Assembly: GCA_951213105.1 (NCBI GenBank)
Contig: OX578144.1
Location: forward strand, 81,091,301 to 81,155,300
From: Amaurobius ferox
Taxonomy: Eukaryota > Arthropoda > Arachnida > Araneae > Amaurobiidae
Reading direction: 5' to 3'
Length of the DNA: 64,000 bases
A model generated the notes under the pieces. That model had not been told where the DNA came from. It ran no database searches and saw only the letters and a list, made by a program, of their open reading frames with translations. The translations under genes were made by a program, and so were the position numbers. This document shows positions 45,338 through 57,107 of the stretch, piece after piece. Position 1 is the stretch's first letter. Each line of letters begins with the position of its first letter.

Positions 45338-46290
45338 GTTCATGCATAAAGCATTGATTATGAAATACGTTCCAACTAAAATGCAATTTTATTTAAACAG
45401 CTCTAAAATGCGATATATTCAGCACTGATTCTTTTTAAATAATCACAGTACTACAATAATTTATTTTACTTGGAAACTTAAAACTTCGTCATAAAAGACA
45501 ATGCTATAAATCACCTGCTTCTCTATGTAAAATCAATGAATATTTCCTTTATATCAAATATGTTCCAGACTCCAGAGCTAAATAATTTTGCGTTAAAAGA
45601 AATTCATTAATTCTTATACAACTCATCTTACAATCGCTTGATTTGTTTACATTCTGCAGGCTACAGAAACTAGGCTTCGTTGCAGGAATAATCGAAGTTT
45701 AGTGATAATTTAAAATCAAAAATATTGTAATTGTGTTGATACAAAATTTAGATACACAGATAATATGCAAAACTCAAGCGGTTTTAGGAAGGATGCAACA
45801 CTAAATATAAATTTAAAAGATCTTCAAACATCACGATCTTTTCACAGGGAAAAAAATGGATGCCATATTTTATTTTGGAACGAATCCAGTATCTTTTTAT
45901 ATAATATGAATGTAATTATTATTTCCATTTTTATTTAAAAATCTCCCTATCATATTTTGCTGAAATTTCTTTTACACATTTTACGTAACGATTTGGATAT
46001 TTTCCAAAATTTTCGAAGCAATTTGTGAATTTTAACTCCTCTTGAAACATGTTTGAAAAATTATGTTCCATAGGGTTCAATGAATTTCAGTTTTTCAACC
46101 CAGGTTAAATCCGAAATTAATTGGGTGATATTATTCATTTTCATTCCCTTATATCCCACTGGCCGTCTCAACAACATACTAAAATTTCATTTTGATAAAG
46201 TCATCTTTGCTGCAGTTATTGTGCAAACAGACAGACAGACAGAATGAACAAAGTTATAAACACTTTACAACTATGTTGGAAAGTGTTAAA
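45338..46290 (+). repeat. Dispersed repeat B, copy 2
   Basis: Begins GTTCATGCATAAAGCATTGA and ends with CAGACAGACAGACAGAATGA and GGAAAGTGTTAAAA. Lacks the internal 144-bp duplication of copy 1. Confidence 0.75.
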
Positions 46291-46817
46291 AAACACCATG
46301 TAAACGTCTATGGGAAAAACACAGCATGAACTTTGTCTACGGGCAGGATATCTATCGAGCAAATATATAATTTCAAAGGAAATTTGGTACAATTGTTTCA
46401 ATTGTTGAACTAAAAAAATTCTTACTTTTTCAGGGAGTTCGGATTAGGGGAACAAAAAAACGTATATTCACAACAAAATTTCAGTAAAGTTCCGTGACCA
46501 TCTGCTCTTTAGACTTTGTATTTATTAAAAAAGTACTTTCTTTATTCCTGAATGATATGACATTGTTTTTCAACCTTTGAGAAGTTATATCCCTTTGATA
46601 TCAGATTAACCTTTTCATGCATATCTTGACCTCCCTTTGATTTTTGAATCTGATTATCACGCTTAAGATTAAATAACATGCGTAAAACTGAGATTATTCA
46701 ACCATTTCTTTTGTTCCATTGCTATCAAAACAGACGACTGCTAATCGTAAGTAGCAATTCTGCGCAACAAGGGTAGACTGCAAAATCTGATGAGATAAGA
46801 TGTCGGGGATTTGAGTC

Positions 46818-46883
46818 ATAATGGTGCTTGAGCAAATTCATAATGGTGCCTGAGCAAATTCATAATGGTGCCTGAGTAAATGG
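46818..46883. repeat. Three 22-bp tandem units
   Basis: CATAATGGTGCCTGAGCAAA-type unit repeated three times with single changes. Confidence 0.85.
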
Positions 46884-46959
46884 GTGAATCTTGGCATTAA
46901 AAATAAAGATTATGTGGGTTTTAAAGAATGACTTAATACATATTCTAATTCGAAAAAAT

Positions 46960-47045
46960 TTCTTTCTTGGCTTAAGTGAAGTAGGTGGTAACATAACTGG
47001 GCCCAATCCAGAGAGTCTGGGTTCGAATCCCAGTTTCGGTCGAGT
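46960..47045 (+). repeat. tRNA-like sequence with intact B box
   Basis: CTGGGTTCGAATCCCAG forms a perfect T arm. Upstream, CTGG-GCCCAAT-CCAG could be an anticodon arm with CCA in the loop. There is no matching acceptor stem and position 33 is C rather than U, so it is a tRNA pseudogene or SINE head, not a functional tRNA. Confidence 0.45.
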
Positions 47046-47214
47046 AAATATTTGAGATGAACATAATTTTATTTTTCAGCAATTAGTGTCCTGGCTTAAA
47101 TGTTGTGTAAACGGCCGGTGGGCTGTTTAAGATTGATTTTTCCGGCCGGTGAAAATTATTATATAGTATTTCAATGGAATACTTTTTATGATAAGAGTGG
47201 TGTATCTGGTGTTA

Positions 47215-48145
47215 TATTAAATCAGGTGTAAAGCAGGGATGTGTGATGTCAGGTTTATTATTTAAATAGTTGTTGACTGGATCTTGAAAAACACCATCAA
47301 GACAAGACAAGAGGCATTAGGTGGAAATTTACATGAGTTTTAGAAGATTTAGATTTTGCAGATGACATTGTTCTTTTGGCCTCTAAATTTTGTGATCTAT
47401 ACAACAGAAAACTAATGGTCTTAATAAGTTTGCTATAACTACTGGTTTACGAATCAATAAAAGTGAAACAAAAGTCTTAATTGATGAAAAAACTTATGAA
47501 AATGTAAAATTAGATGATGAATCCATTGAAGATGTAAATAGCTTTACCTACCTTGGTATACTGGTGAACAAGGAGGGTGGAACAGACGAAGAAATCAAAA
47601 TAAGAATTGCAAATGCTCAGAATTGTTTTAGAAAACTAAATAAAATATGAGAGAGATACAATCCTTAATTTAAAAACCAAAATCAACCTCTTTAATTCCT
47701 CAGTAAAGAGTGTTTTACAGCATGGAGCCGAAACATGGAAATTAACAAGGGGTCAATGCAAACAAGTTGAATGCCTGGCAGACTAAATGTCTGCAGAAAA
47801 TTTTGGGAATATTTTGGCCTTATGTCATTACTAAATACTAACACTGAACTCTACAAGTGCACTGGACAGGAAGCAATTGAGAGATGGAAATAAAAAGCCG
47901 TAGATGGAAATGGACTGGATATGTCTTAAGAATGCCGCAGCATAACATCCCTACTGTGGCACTTACTTGGGAGCCTGAAGGAAAAAGATCTACGGGGCGA
48001 CCCAAGCTAACTTGGAGGAGACTGGCAGAACAAGAGAGGAATTTGATGGGATGGGCGAGCTGGTCAGGATCGACCATCAGGATGGCGACGCAAGGTGAAG
48101 ACCTTATGTACTAGGCACGATGAATGATGATGATGATGATGATGC
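47215..48145 (+). pseudogene. 5'-truncated non-LTR retrotransposon (RTE/jockey-like)
   Basis: Despite frameshifts and stops, reverse-transcriptase features read in order: GVKQGCVMSGLLF near 47220, LDFADDIVLLAS (the catalytic ADD) near 47350-47385, NSFTYLGILVNKEGGTDEEI near 47545-47600, then RRWKWTGYVLRMPQ and GRPKLTWRRL near 47900-48030. It ends in a GATGATGATGATGATGAT tail (48122-48144), as RTE-type elements end in short repeats. The endonuclease and N-terminal parts are missing, so the copy is dead on arrival. Confidence 0.8.
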
Positions 48146-48316
48146 TGATCTGGTGTTATAACTGGAAGCATTTGATAAGGGATTGGCTCTATTCTTGATT
48201 ACGGTCTAGTGTTTTTGAGAGAGAAATAAATGTTTCGCAAGTGAACGTGGATTCGTTGAGGCTGAACATTCTTGGCTTCGTATTAGGGAGAAGATAATGT
48301 GAGGTTCCCTTTTGAT

Positions 48317-48386
48317 CCCGGGTAGCTCAATCAAATTTTGGAGTTTTGGATTTGAAGTCCAGATGGCAGGGTCAAGCCCTTCTCTG
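48317..48386 (+). repeat. tRNA-like remnant
   Basis: GGGTAGCTCAATCAAA resembles an A box, TTGGATTTGAAGTCCAG an anticodon arm and CAGGGTCAAGCCCT a T arm. Acceptor pairing is poor. Probably a tRNA-derived fragment. Confidence 0.35.
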
Positions 48387-48589
48387 AGCATATATTTTTA
48401 CATTAAGGCTGCACAAAGACTCGAATCTTGACTCCTGGATCTCGACACCAGTGTACTAGACTGTTCCCAATCTGTGCTTTTTCTTTTGCGAAATCATTTC
48501 TTCGAAAAGTAGTTAGTGGTTTTATTTACTGTGATTTTATGTTAGTGATTTTATTTTATTTTATTTAAAAGTAGGTAGTGATTTTTATT

Positions 48590-49060
48590 ACGTGTTCAGG
48601 ACTTCCTGAACACGTTTTGGCTAATTTTAGAGTGACGCCCGGCTGTCTGTCTGTGGTCGATTTCTTATACACGATAGATGACACAAATAATAATGGATTT
48701 TCACAAAACTTTATATCCGGCTTTGTTATCGAAAAATCTAGAACTAGATAGATTTTTTTTTTTTTTAATTCGAGCGAAAACTTAGAAATTTCGAAATTTT
48801 ATATATTTTTAACATGATAGCATAGGACATAATTATGAATAAAAAGGGGTTATTTATGGCTCTATCATCACGAAACAACAGTTTCAGCCATTCTAGTGAA
48901 AAATAGCCTCGATATAATGCATATATTCGTAACGCCATTAACGACGACGGGAGAGAAATTACCCTTCCCCGAAGGGGTATGTCAAACTTAGTATCAATCG
49001 AAAGTTTTTTTTCAAGCCCTTTACAATTAAGGGTAACATGCTATAATTGTGATCATTTAG
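48590..49060 (-). repeat. Dispersed repeat F, copy 1
   Basis: Reverse orientation relative to 62560-63135. Shares CTGTCTGTCTGTGGTCGATT, TCACAAAACTTTATATCCGG, a CCCGAAGGGGT block and ATCGAAAGTTTTTTTT. Confidence 0.6.
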
Positions 49061-49626
49061 ATCAACATAAATTTTTACTTGCAAAATTTGCAAAATAAAT
49101 TACAAGCGTGGATTCAGGTATGAGATAGTCGAATTGAGCTGCACTTCAGTTAATTATTTGATGTCTTGTCAGAACTAAATTATAAAAGTAAAAGAGGTTC
49201 GTGAAACAAAACGGAAAGAATCCAAAAAATATAATTTAATCTATTGCCTACTGTGTATCAACTGAAATTCTTGATTTTACTAACTAATGCATGGGACCTG
49301 TAAAACAAAACAAAGAATAAACAAGGAAACATTACTTAATTTTTTTATAGTTTTTCCTGTGTCTTTAGAGAAATTCATTGAAAAATGCTCTTTAATTTAT
49401 TGAAAATATGCAAAATAGTGCTTCAAAGTAACAAAAAAAGTCTTAAAGTGACCGAAAAATTTCAAAAATTAGAAAAAAAAATTTTCTTAATGATGGAACT
49501 TAAATCAGCTTAGTATTTTTATGAAGCACATTTGCATACATTTGAACAACGTTCCAGTATAGTCCCCCCCCCAAAAAAAAAAAATTATAAAATCAAAGAA
49601 GCCCTATCTTTTGTAATCAGCAAACA
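49061..49626. other. Unassigned AT-rich stretch
   Basis: Nothing recognised apart from C and A homopolymers near 49565-49583. Confidence 0.4.
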
Positions 49627-49630
49627 TTAA

Positions 49631-50376
49631 AGTGGTGAACTTTCGCGGCACACGTTTTTTGTGGAAATTCAGCTCAAACAGTTGCGAAATATTTTCTGAA
49701 AGATAAAATGCAATGCTTAGATTATATTAAAACTAAATTTAATACCCAATAGAACATAGAATATATATTTTTTTTTTAATCTAAAATATTTTTGTTGCTG
49801 CCATCTTTTGTCGTAACTTAATTCATACCGATTATTTTTATTTTTTAATGAACATTTTTAAATATTTATTCCTTCTAATACAGTATTAAATACAACAACA
49901 GATCATATATAATAATACCACAATCACGGAAAGGTAATTTCTCATTCTATAAATTTGATAAGGGGGATTTGAATGTACCTCACTAAGAACTGCAACTTTA
50001 TCTTCAAGTTCCTTTGTCTTCAAGTCCAAGTTCAATTACGTTTCCCTGATTGTAGCATTAGTATATATGATCTGTTGTTGTATTTAATAGTGTATTAGAA
50101 GGAATAGATATTTAAAAATGTTCATTAAAAAATAAAAATAGTCGGTATGAATTAAATTACGACAGCAGATGGCAGCGCCAAATATATTTTGAATTAAAAT
50201 AAAAAATATATTCTATGTTTTATTGGGTATTAAATTTAGTTTTAATATAATTTAAGCATTGCATTTTATCTATCAGAAAATGTTTCACAACTGTTTGAGC
50301 AGAATTTCGGCGAAAAACGTGTGGCGCGAAAGTTAACAACGCGCGGATAGGGCATAAGATTTACTGAAGCTCACCC
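49631..50376. mobile_element. Foldback MITE, copy 3, TTAA-flanked
   Basis: Same element as 22120-22894. The right end is intact (GCTCACCC followed by TTAA at 50377-50380). At the left, TTAA (49627-49630) is followed by AGTGGTGAACTTTCGCGG, so about 30 terminal bases have been lost. Confidence 0.85.
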
Positions 50377-50380
50377 TTAA

Positions 50381-50913
50381 ATTGTTTCTATATGACTAAA
50401 AACTGTTTTTAACGGGAAGTAAAATGGAAGGAAAGTAAAATGCCCTAAACTCGTTAACGACTCCAGCCATAAACGATCTTCTTCACGTGACGAAAACTGC
50501 CACAAGTTATGCGCATCCATGAGCAAAGTCTGATCTTGCAAAATGTCTTCCATGTATCAGCTACTAAAGTCGAAGAACCAAAATACGGAGAAAAGATAAA
50601 ATATCAAACTTCATAATTTTCATGCGCTTGATTATGCTATCAGTTTTATTTTTCGAATCTCCAGCGGAACAGCCCTTTAAGTGCTATCTGCGTTCCAAGT
50701 CCAGGCCCGGGACGGTCTTTGGAACATGTTTTATGATTCTGCATCCCGGTATTGATGGGTAGATAAAGTGGACTGAATGACTGATGCATTATGCTGTTTA
50801 TCTAAGTAAATTAGTGATTCCGAAACAGGGTTTGGCGAAACCCTGGGGCTCCTTGAGGCAGTGCCAGGGGGTCCGCGAAAGTTTGCGAAAGCCAGCACAA
50901 AAAATTTGCGATT

Positions 50914-50971
<58 letters not shown>

Positions 50972-51284
50972 AGATTCATATGAAAAAATAAGGGAAATGA
51001 CCAAATGCAAGGCATAAAATGGTAGAGGGGGATGGCGACCCCTCTTTCCCGTTTAAAAGACTGCTTTTATGCCCGGGCAACACTCACGGTACCAATGCCA
51101 TGCAGAAGTCATACTTCCGTATATATGTCAAGTCAAAAACACTCGAAAAAGTGCAGAGTAAACAAATAGGAATCAACCAAGATTGCAAGGGAAGGAAAAG
51201 AATGGAAATGCAGCAAATGCCAGAGTGCCTTATATATAAAAGCAGTTTACGCATGCGTAATACGTTATTTTTACTTTCATCGTT
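50381..51284. other. Unassigned, with hAT-like repeat end and (AT)n
   Basis: About 50815-50890 reads TTAGTGATTCCGAAACAGGG, GCGAAACCCTGGGGCTCC, TCCGCGAAAGTTTGCG, a layout common in hAT-type repeat ends. A ~50-bp (AT)n run follows at 50917-50968. No gene recognised. Confidence 0.35.
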
Positions 51285-51815
51285 CTATACCTCTGCCATA
51301 TCCTTTAAGTAAGCATTTTCTCCCTTTTTTGTATTAAATAGAGAATTATAATAACATGTCAGGAAGCCAATTGGATAATTCCGTCTTATTGCCTCCTTCA
51401 TAATATTCCTATTATGCATGATGCAATCTGACTTGAAAGTATTAATGCGTTGATTTCTTTTGAGGTGACCAATGACGACATTTCTGAAGATGTTTTTGGT
51501 CAAATTGGAACTCCAATCTATAATATGATTGATTTCCATATTGAAATTGTTTCTCTTGTCATATAAGACGGTATAAGTACCATATCTACTGTCATGTTTT
51601 AGTGTGATATCTAGAAAATCAACACTATCATCCTCCTTACTTTTATTCTCAATCAATTCCAGTTCTTTTGGATAAAAAGTAAAACCAAATTGGGGTGTAT
51701 TCTTATATTTCCCAACAAGGACATCGTCAACATAACGAAAGTATGGCATTTCATGTAGTATATGAGTGCCATTTTCAAATTTACTCAAGTATAGATCGGC
51801 GAGCAGGGATGAACA
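51285..51815 (-). pseudogene. Reverse transcriptase fragment with YVDD motif
   Basis: The minus-strand frame reads ADLYLSKFE, then FRYVDDVLVGK (the catalytic YVDD box), VDFLDITLKH, YDKRNNFNMEINHIIDWSS and a C-terminal part ending KDMAEV-stop. These are the palm and thumb of a retroelement reverse transcriptase. The LADLYL/YVDD/DFLD spacing recalls Penelope-like and related invertebrate elements, but I cannot assign the clade. Fingers and any endonuclease are missing. Upstream, an 18-base A tract (T at 51817-51834 on +) joins it to unrelated sequence, so the open frame beyond that is chimeric. Confidence 0.65.
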
Positions 51816-51914
51816 ATTTTTTTTTTTTTTTTTTGTAATCTCTATATTAAAACAAAAGTAGCTGACGCCGCCGGCAACATTTTTGACAAATTTCTCGTTT
51901 CTCGAGACTCTTTG

Positions 51915-52170
51915 CTTCATACCGCAAAAACTATAGCATATAAAAATATGAAATTTAGTACATTTGTAGAAACGTCTTTGGGAAATACGCTGAAATAAAC
52001 CGTTTTTTAATACATATTGTAGTTTAAGAAATATTTAATGTCAAAGACAAAATATTTGAGCTGCGAGTTCGCGTCGTGGATAAACCAACAATAGCAAGAC
52101 CACGAATTTTTGTAGGCAGGTACCGACATGGGTGAATTTTTGCAGGACGGAGCCCCTTTTTTCAATTTCT
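51915..52170 (-). repeat. Dispersed repeat E, copy 1
   Basis: Shares AAAACTATAGCATATAAAAA, AGTTTAAGAAATATTTAATG, CTGCGAGTTCGCGTC and AATAGCAAGACCAC with 60905-61400. The copy has no coding frame; its strand is assigned arbitrarily. Confidence 0.6.
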
Positions 52171-52192
52171 ATGTATATTTTTACTTTCCTTA

Positions 52193-52309
52193 TATACATA
52201 ATGTATAAGGAAAGTATTGTGACGGGGCCGAAAATTCGAATTCGAGTTTTCGACGGGAGAGCACGTTTCAAGCATCCCTGATCACGAATCAAACATTTTT
52301 GAAGTGATA

Positions 52310-52363
<54 letters not shown>

Positions 52364-53171
52364 TATGTGTGTGTGTGTGTGTCAGTGAGTCTGTGGAGAC
52401 GATAACTGACGAACGAATAGACCGATTCGAACCAAATTTGGTACAAAAATCACAATCCGTAAACACTGGAAGCCTATTGTTTTTATACGTAATCGAATGT
52501 TCAGAACCCCCCTAAATTTTCGAATGAAATTTTGAAAAAATCGTCAAAAAATCAAAACCGCTAACAAAGTTACGCAAATAGACATTTCTTATGTAATTTT
52601 TCATTAGAAAACGATTGGCATAAATTTTAGAACGCTAACATGAACCATTCTCGAGATATTGTACATTTTTCAAAAAAATTATGAAAAAGTCACATAAAAA
52701 AAAAAATTCCTATTGAGAAACATGTTCACTTTTCATATGTAATACCATGCGATAAATTGAGTGACATCATTCTCGTGGATCTAGCTCGTTCCATTCATGA
52801 AAAAATATACTTTGAATAATACTTTTGTATTTGAACGCCAATAGTTATTTATCTGCTGTAAGAATAACTTTTTTCTTAGTGCATAACGCTTGGCGAGATT
52901 TTGGCGACGAATTTGGCGGAATGTCGCCAACTTGGCGACTTTTTTGAAATGTTGCCAAATTAATGAAAATCTCGCCAAATGGATAAAAATCATGCTAAAT
53001 CAATGAAAATGACGACTAATTGTCGAAAATTCAATATCTTGGAAAGAATATTAGTTTCTAATTATAAAGAATATTAATTCTACTATAAGAAAAACCTATT
53101 TTTTTACTGTAAAAGTAGTAAATTCATTACATTATATAAGGAAAGTCATGTGTTGCCCACATCAGATTTTT
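52193..53171 (-). repeat. Dispersed repeat A, ~980-bp copy
   Basis: Full-length reverse-oriented copy: terminal ACTTTCCTTATATACATAAT...AAGGAAAGT hairpin, GTCGAAAATTCGAATTCG palindrome, a long (GT)n at about 52311-52359, GTCGCCAACTTGGCGAC and the ...GTTGCCCACATCAGATTTT end. Confidence 0.85.
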
Positions 53172-53429
53172 AAAAAGTGGGGAGAGTGGGGAAGTTCTTG
53201 AATGCTACATTTCAATTTAGAATTTTATGTGTAAGAGGTGAAAACCTGATGAATCTTTGCAATTTTCTATTATAAAGTATAATGAAAATTGGATATAGTA
53301 TTCGATTTTGTCTTCTAAACTAACTAATTCTAAACTAAAATACAGCATTCAAGGACATCGTTATTCATCTTTTTTTTTTTTTTAATTTTTTATTCTATTG
53401 AAAACATAAATAATTACTAGCTTCAATCT

Positions 53430-53520
53430 GCGTCGGAGTTCAAATAGTCTGGTGGTTAAAATGTTGGGTAGTGAGAAGTCAGATTTGTTGATAGCGTGTT
53501 CTGTCCTCACCAGAAACGCA
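53430..53520 (+). repeat. tRNA-like unit upstream of the array
   Basis: AATAGTCTGGTGGTTAAAAT resembles an A box and GTGTTCTGTCCTCACC has the same TTCTGTCCTC motif as the array at 53594-55100. Probably a distant relative of the array unit. Confidence 0.4.
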
Positions 53521-53593
53521 ATTTTTTTTCGATTACAGTTTATAATAATAAATAAACAATGTTTTGAGGGCAATAGATTTTGTGGTTCTGCCC

Positions 53594-55100
53594 CAGATTT
53601 ACTCTAATCGCCAATCTAAAGAAAACTTTATATAGCTAAAATAAAATTGAAACGCCATTCGTAGTACAGCGGTAGAGTGCGGCGATGACAGCGTAAAGTT
53701 AAAGTTTTTGTGGAAGGTTCTGTCCTCAGATTTATTCTAATCGCCAATCCAAAGAAAACTTTATATAGTTAAAATAAAATGAAATTGCAACGCCGTTCGT
53801 AGTACAGCGGTAGAGTGCCGCGATAACAGCGTGAAGTAGGGGGTTCTGTGCTCAGATTTATTCTAATCGCCAATTCAGAGAAAAGTTTATATAGTTAAAA
53901 TAAAATAAAATTGCAGCGCCATTCGTATTACAGCGGTAGTGTGTCGCGAGAACAGCGTGACGTGAGAGTTTTTGTGGAGGGTTCCGTCCTCAGATTTATT
54001 CTAATCGCCAATCCAAAAAAAACTGTATATAGTTAAAATAAAAAAAATTTCGACGCCATTCGTAGCACAGCGGTAGAATGCTGCGATAACAGCATGAAGT
54101 GAAAGTTTTTGTGGAGGGTTCTGTCCTCACATTTATTCTAATCGCCAATCCAAAGAAAAATTTTATATAGTTAAAATAAAATAACATTTCAACGCCATTC
54201 GTATCATAGCGGTAGAGTGTCGCGATAACATCGTGAAGTGAAAGTTTTCGTGCAGGGTTCTGTCCTCAGATTTATTCTAATCGCCAATCCAAAGAAAACT
54301 TTATATAGTTAAAATAAAATAGAATTTCAACACCATTCGTAGCACAGTGGTTGAGTGTCGCGATGACAGCGTGAAGTGATAGTTTTTTTTAATGGCGCTG
54401 TCTTCAGATTAGTTCTAATTGCCAATCCAAAGAAAACTTTAGACAGTTAAAATAAAATAAAATTTCAACGTCATTCGTAGCACAACGATAGAGTGTCGCG
54501 ATAACATCGTGAAGTGAAAGTTTTTGTAGAGGGTTCTGTCCTCAGATTTATTCTAATCGCCAATCCAAAGTAAACTTTATATAGTTAAAATAAAACAAAT
54601 TTTCACTGCCATTCCTAGCATAGCAGTAGTGTCGCGATAACATCGTGAAGTGAAAGTTTTTGTGGAGGGTTCTGTCCTCAGATTTATTCTAATCGCCAAT
54701 CCAAAGTAAACTTTATATAGTTAAAATAAAACAAATTTTCACTGCCATTCGTAGCATAGCGGTAGAGTGTCGCGATAATATCGTGAAGTGAAAGTTTTTG
54801 TAGAGGGTTCTGTCCTCAGATTTATTCTAATCGACAATCCAAAGAAAACTTTATATAGTTAAAATAAAATAAAATTTCAACGCCATTCGTAGCACAGTGG
54901 TAGAGTGTCGCGATAACAGTGCGAAGTGAAAGTTTTTGTAGAGGGTTCTGTCCTCAGATTTATTCTAATCGCCAATCTAAAGGAAACTTTATATAGTTAA
55001 AATAAAATAAAATTTCACCGCCATTCGTAGCACAGCGGTAGAGTGTCGCGATAACAGTGTGAAGTTAAAGTTTTTGTGGAGGGTTCTGTCCCCGGCAATT
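53594..55100 (+). repeat. Tandem array of eleven tRNA-like units, 138-bp period
   Basis: Units carry CGCCATTCGTAGCACAGCGG then TAGAGTGTCGCGATAACAGC, AAGTTTTTGTGGAGGG and TTCTGTCCTCAGATTTATTC, and end in TTATATAGTTAAAATAAAAT. The conserved TTCG/C sits at 53660, 53798, 53924, 54061, 54200, 54338, 54476, 54614, 54750, 54888 and 55026, so most spacings are 136-139. TAGCACAGCGGTAGAGTG fits a tRNA A box; GGTTCTGTCC is a degenerate B box. The TTTTT between the boxes would stop RNA polymerase III, so transcription as tRNA-like RNA is unlikely. Only the array's origin looks tRNA-derived. Confidence 0.85.
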
Positions 55101-55180
55101 TTAATCGCGCATTTTCAGATTATTTAAGCAGGCATGTTAAAATGTTAACCTTAAATACAATAAATTCGACGCTTAGTTCG

Positions 55181-55255
55181 TCGCCCTATTGGCCGAAAGG
55201 CTTGGGGCGTCAAGTTGCGGGGTAGTAGGTTCGGGGTTCGATTCCCGCTTTGGGT
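55181..55255 (+). repeat. tRNA-Ser/Leu-like sequence with good B box
   Basis: TTGGCCGAAAGGCTTGGGGC looks like a class II tRNA A-box region and CGGGGTTCGATTCCCG is a perfect T arm. Acceptor pairing is incomplete, so it is probably a tRNA pseudogene or SINE head lying between the two arrays. Confidence 0.5.
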
Positions 55256-55721
55256 TAAAAGGGCATATGTTAGAGAACAAATGGTGTTAAGCGTCCTTCG
55301 TCTGATGTCTTTCTCTTTATTTATACTTAAATCTTTCTAATTACTAATGCTTTAGTCTTTCTAAACTAAATTTCTTTCTTACTAAATTATCTGCACGAGA
55401 TGGAGGACGAGCGGTGGTTGAGCTCCACCGTTGCTGGTGGGGTTTCTCTTCGGGCCTGCTGGCTTCGGTGTCGCTCTCCCACCCTTCCTCGTCCAAAGTT
55501 CGTGCAGGGCTTGTTTTGCACCACGTGACACCTGTTAACGAAGTCCTGAAATTTTATGCATTTCCGAAAACGACCTATCTCTTTTTTCCTTCCTTGTCCG
55601 GGGACACAGAAACCGACGTCACTTCCTGTGCGTCATTTCCTGTGACGTCACTTCCGGTACGTCACTTCCTGTGCGTCATTTCCGGTTAAGTCATAAAATA
55701 AACATTTATGGAAAATGCAAG
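55256..55721. other. GC-richer spacer with tandem CRE/ETS-like repeats
   Basis: From about 55390 the composition rises above its surroundings. At 55617-55687 five ~14-bp units alternate CGTCACTTCC and CGTCATTTCC followed by TGTG or GGTA; one forms TGACGTCACTTCCGG. The open frame 55414-55689 has no recognisable domain and I do not call it a gene. Confidence 0.5.
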
Positions 55722-56975
55722 CAGGTGGATGGACTTGAACCCACAGCCTATGGAATTAGAAACAGACAACATGACCACCAAGCCAACCAACTCGTATATC
55801 AAATAGCCTAATTAATCTATTTAAACTTAACGAAGAGACTAATCAGAAAAACCAAAATGACTTAATGGACACGAACCCTCAACCTCTGGAATCGGAAACA
55901 GGTAGCATGACCACTAAGCCAGCCAGTTCTCTACCAGAACATCATAATTAATCTATTTAAACTTAACAAAGAGAGCGATAAGAAAAACACAGATGCTAAA
56001 ACAACTGAATGGATTCGAACTTACAGCCTTTAGAAACGGAGGAACACAACCTGACTTCTGAGCCAGTCAGTTCATATACCAAGCATTCTTATTAATCTAT
56101 TTAAACTTAATGGATAGTTTCATAAATAAAAACACAGTTACTAAAACGACTACTCTATAGACTCGAACCCACAGCCTCTAGAACTAGAGTATGGTAACAT
56201 GACGACCGAGCCAGTCAGTTCAGGTACCAAAGATCCTAATTAATGTACTTAAATTTAACGGAGAAACTGGTCAGAAAAAAACATTTCCAGTTAAACGACT
56301 CGAACCCACAGCCTCTCGAACTGTAGGAAGATAATATAACCACTAAGCCAGCCAGCTCGCATGCGAGAAGTCAAAATCAATCTATTTAAATTTAATAGAG
56401 AGATTGATAAGAAAATGCAAAAATACCAAAACGACTCATTACACTCGAAAAGCCTTAGCCCCTGGAATTGGAGAGAGGTAACTTGCCCACTGAGCCACGC
56501 GTTTACACGTCAGAGATTCTGATTAATCTATTTAAATTTAACGGAGCGATTGCTCAGGAAAAATACAGATACCAAAACGACCCAATGGACTCGAACCCAC
56601 AGCCTCTAGGACTGAAAGAAGAGAACACGACCACTGAGCCAGCTAGACCACACAGTGGCGACCCTAATTAATCTATTTAAATTTAATAGAGACTGATAAG
56701 AAAAAATACATATACCAAAATGATCCAATGGACTCGAACCCACAGCCTCTAGTACTGGAGAAAGATAATATGACCACTGAGACAGCTAGCCCATGTACCA
56801 GCGTCCCAAATTAATCTATTTAAATTTAATAGAGATATTAATAAAAAAAAACACAGATATAAAAACTCACAGCCTCTAAAATTGGAGGAAGACAGCATGA
56901 CCACGAACCCAGGCAGTTCACATACTGGAGGTCCTAATTAATCTATTTAAATTTAACAGAAATATTGATCAAAAA
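55722..56975 (-). repeat. Tandem array of nine tRNA-like units on the minus strand
   Basis: Units recur at about 55732, 55868, 56012, 56160, 56297, 56442, 56588, 56731 and 56865 (134-148 bp apart). Read on the minus strand each has TGGCTCAGTGG (an exact A-box match in the best units), then about 43 nt on GGGTTCGAGTCC (an exact B box in units 4, 5, 7 and 8). TTTT runs follow downstream (GTCGTTTTGGTAT), which could terminate polymerase III. Units are separated by an AT-rich spacer with TTAAATTTAAATAGATTAAT-like sequence. Acceptor stems are not convincing, so these are tRNA-like, not canonical tRNA genes. Confidence 0.88.
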
Positions 56976-57107
56976 GTGCTTTCATAAGGCAGTTTTTCGG
57001 GATGTGTGATAAAAATGTCAATAAGTCACTTTATATTCTAACAATTTGTAGTGCTGCATTAATTGACTACACATTATTTGGCAACTTTTTCATATCATCC
57101 TAAGAAT

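Noticed and set aside
46960..47045. Functional tRNA-Trp gene
   Set aside because: The T arm and possible anticodon arm look good, but there is no acceptor stem and position 33 is not U.
55414..55689. 91-residue open frame in the GC-richer spacer
   Set aside because: Its C-terminal half is just the translated CRE/ETS-like tandem repeat. No domain seen.
55268..55705. LTR with TGTT...AACA ends around the CRE/ETS block
   Set aside because: Flanking bases do not form a target duplication and no second copy is present in the window.
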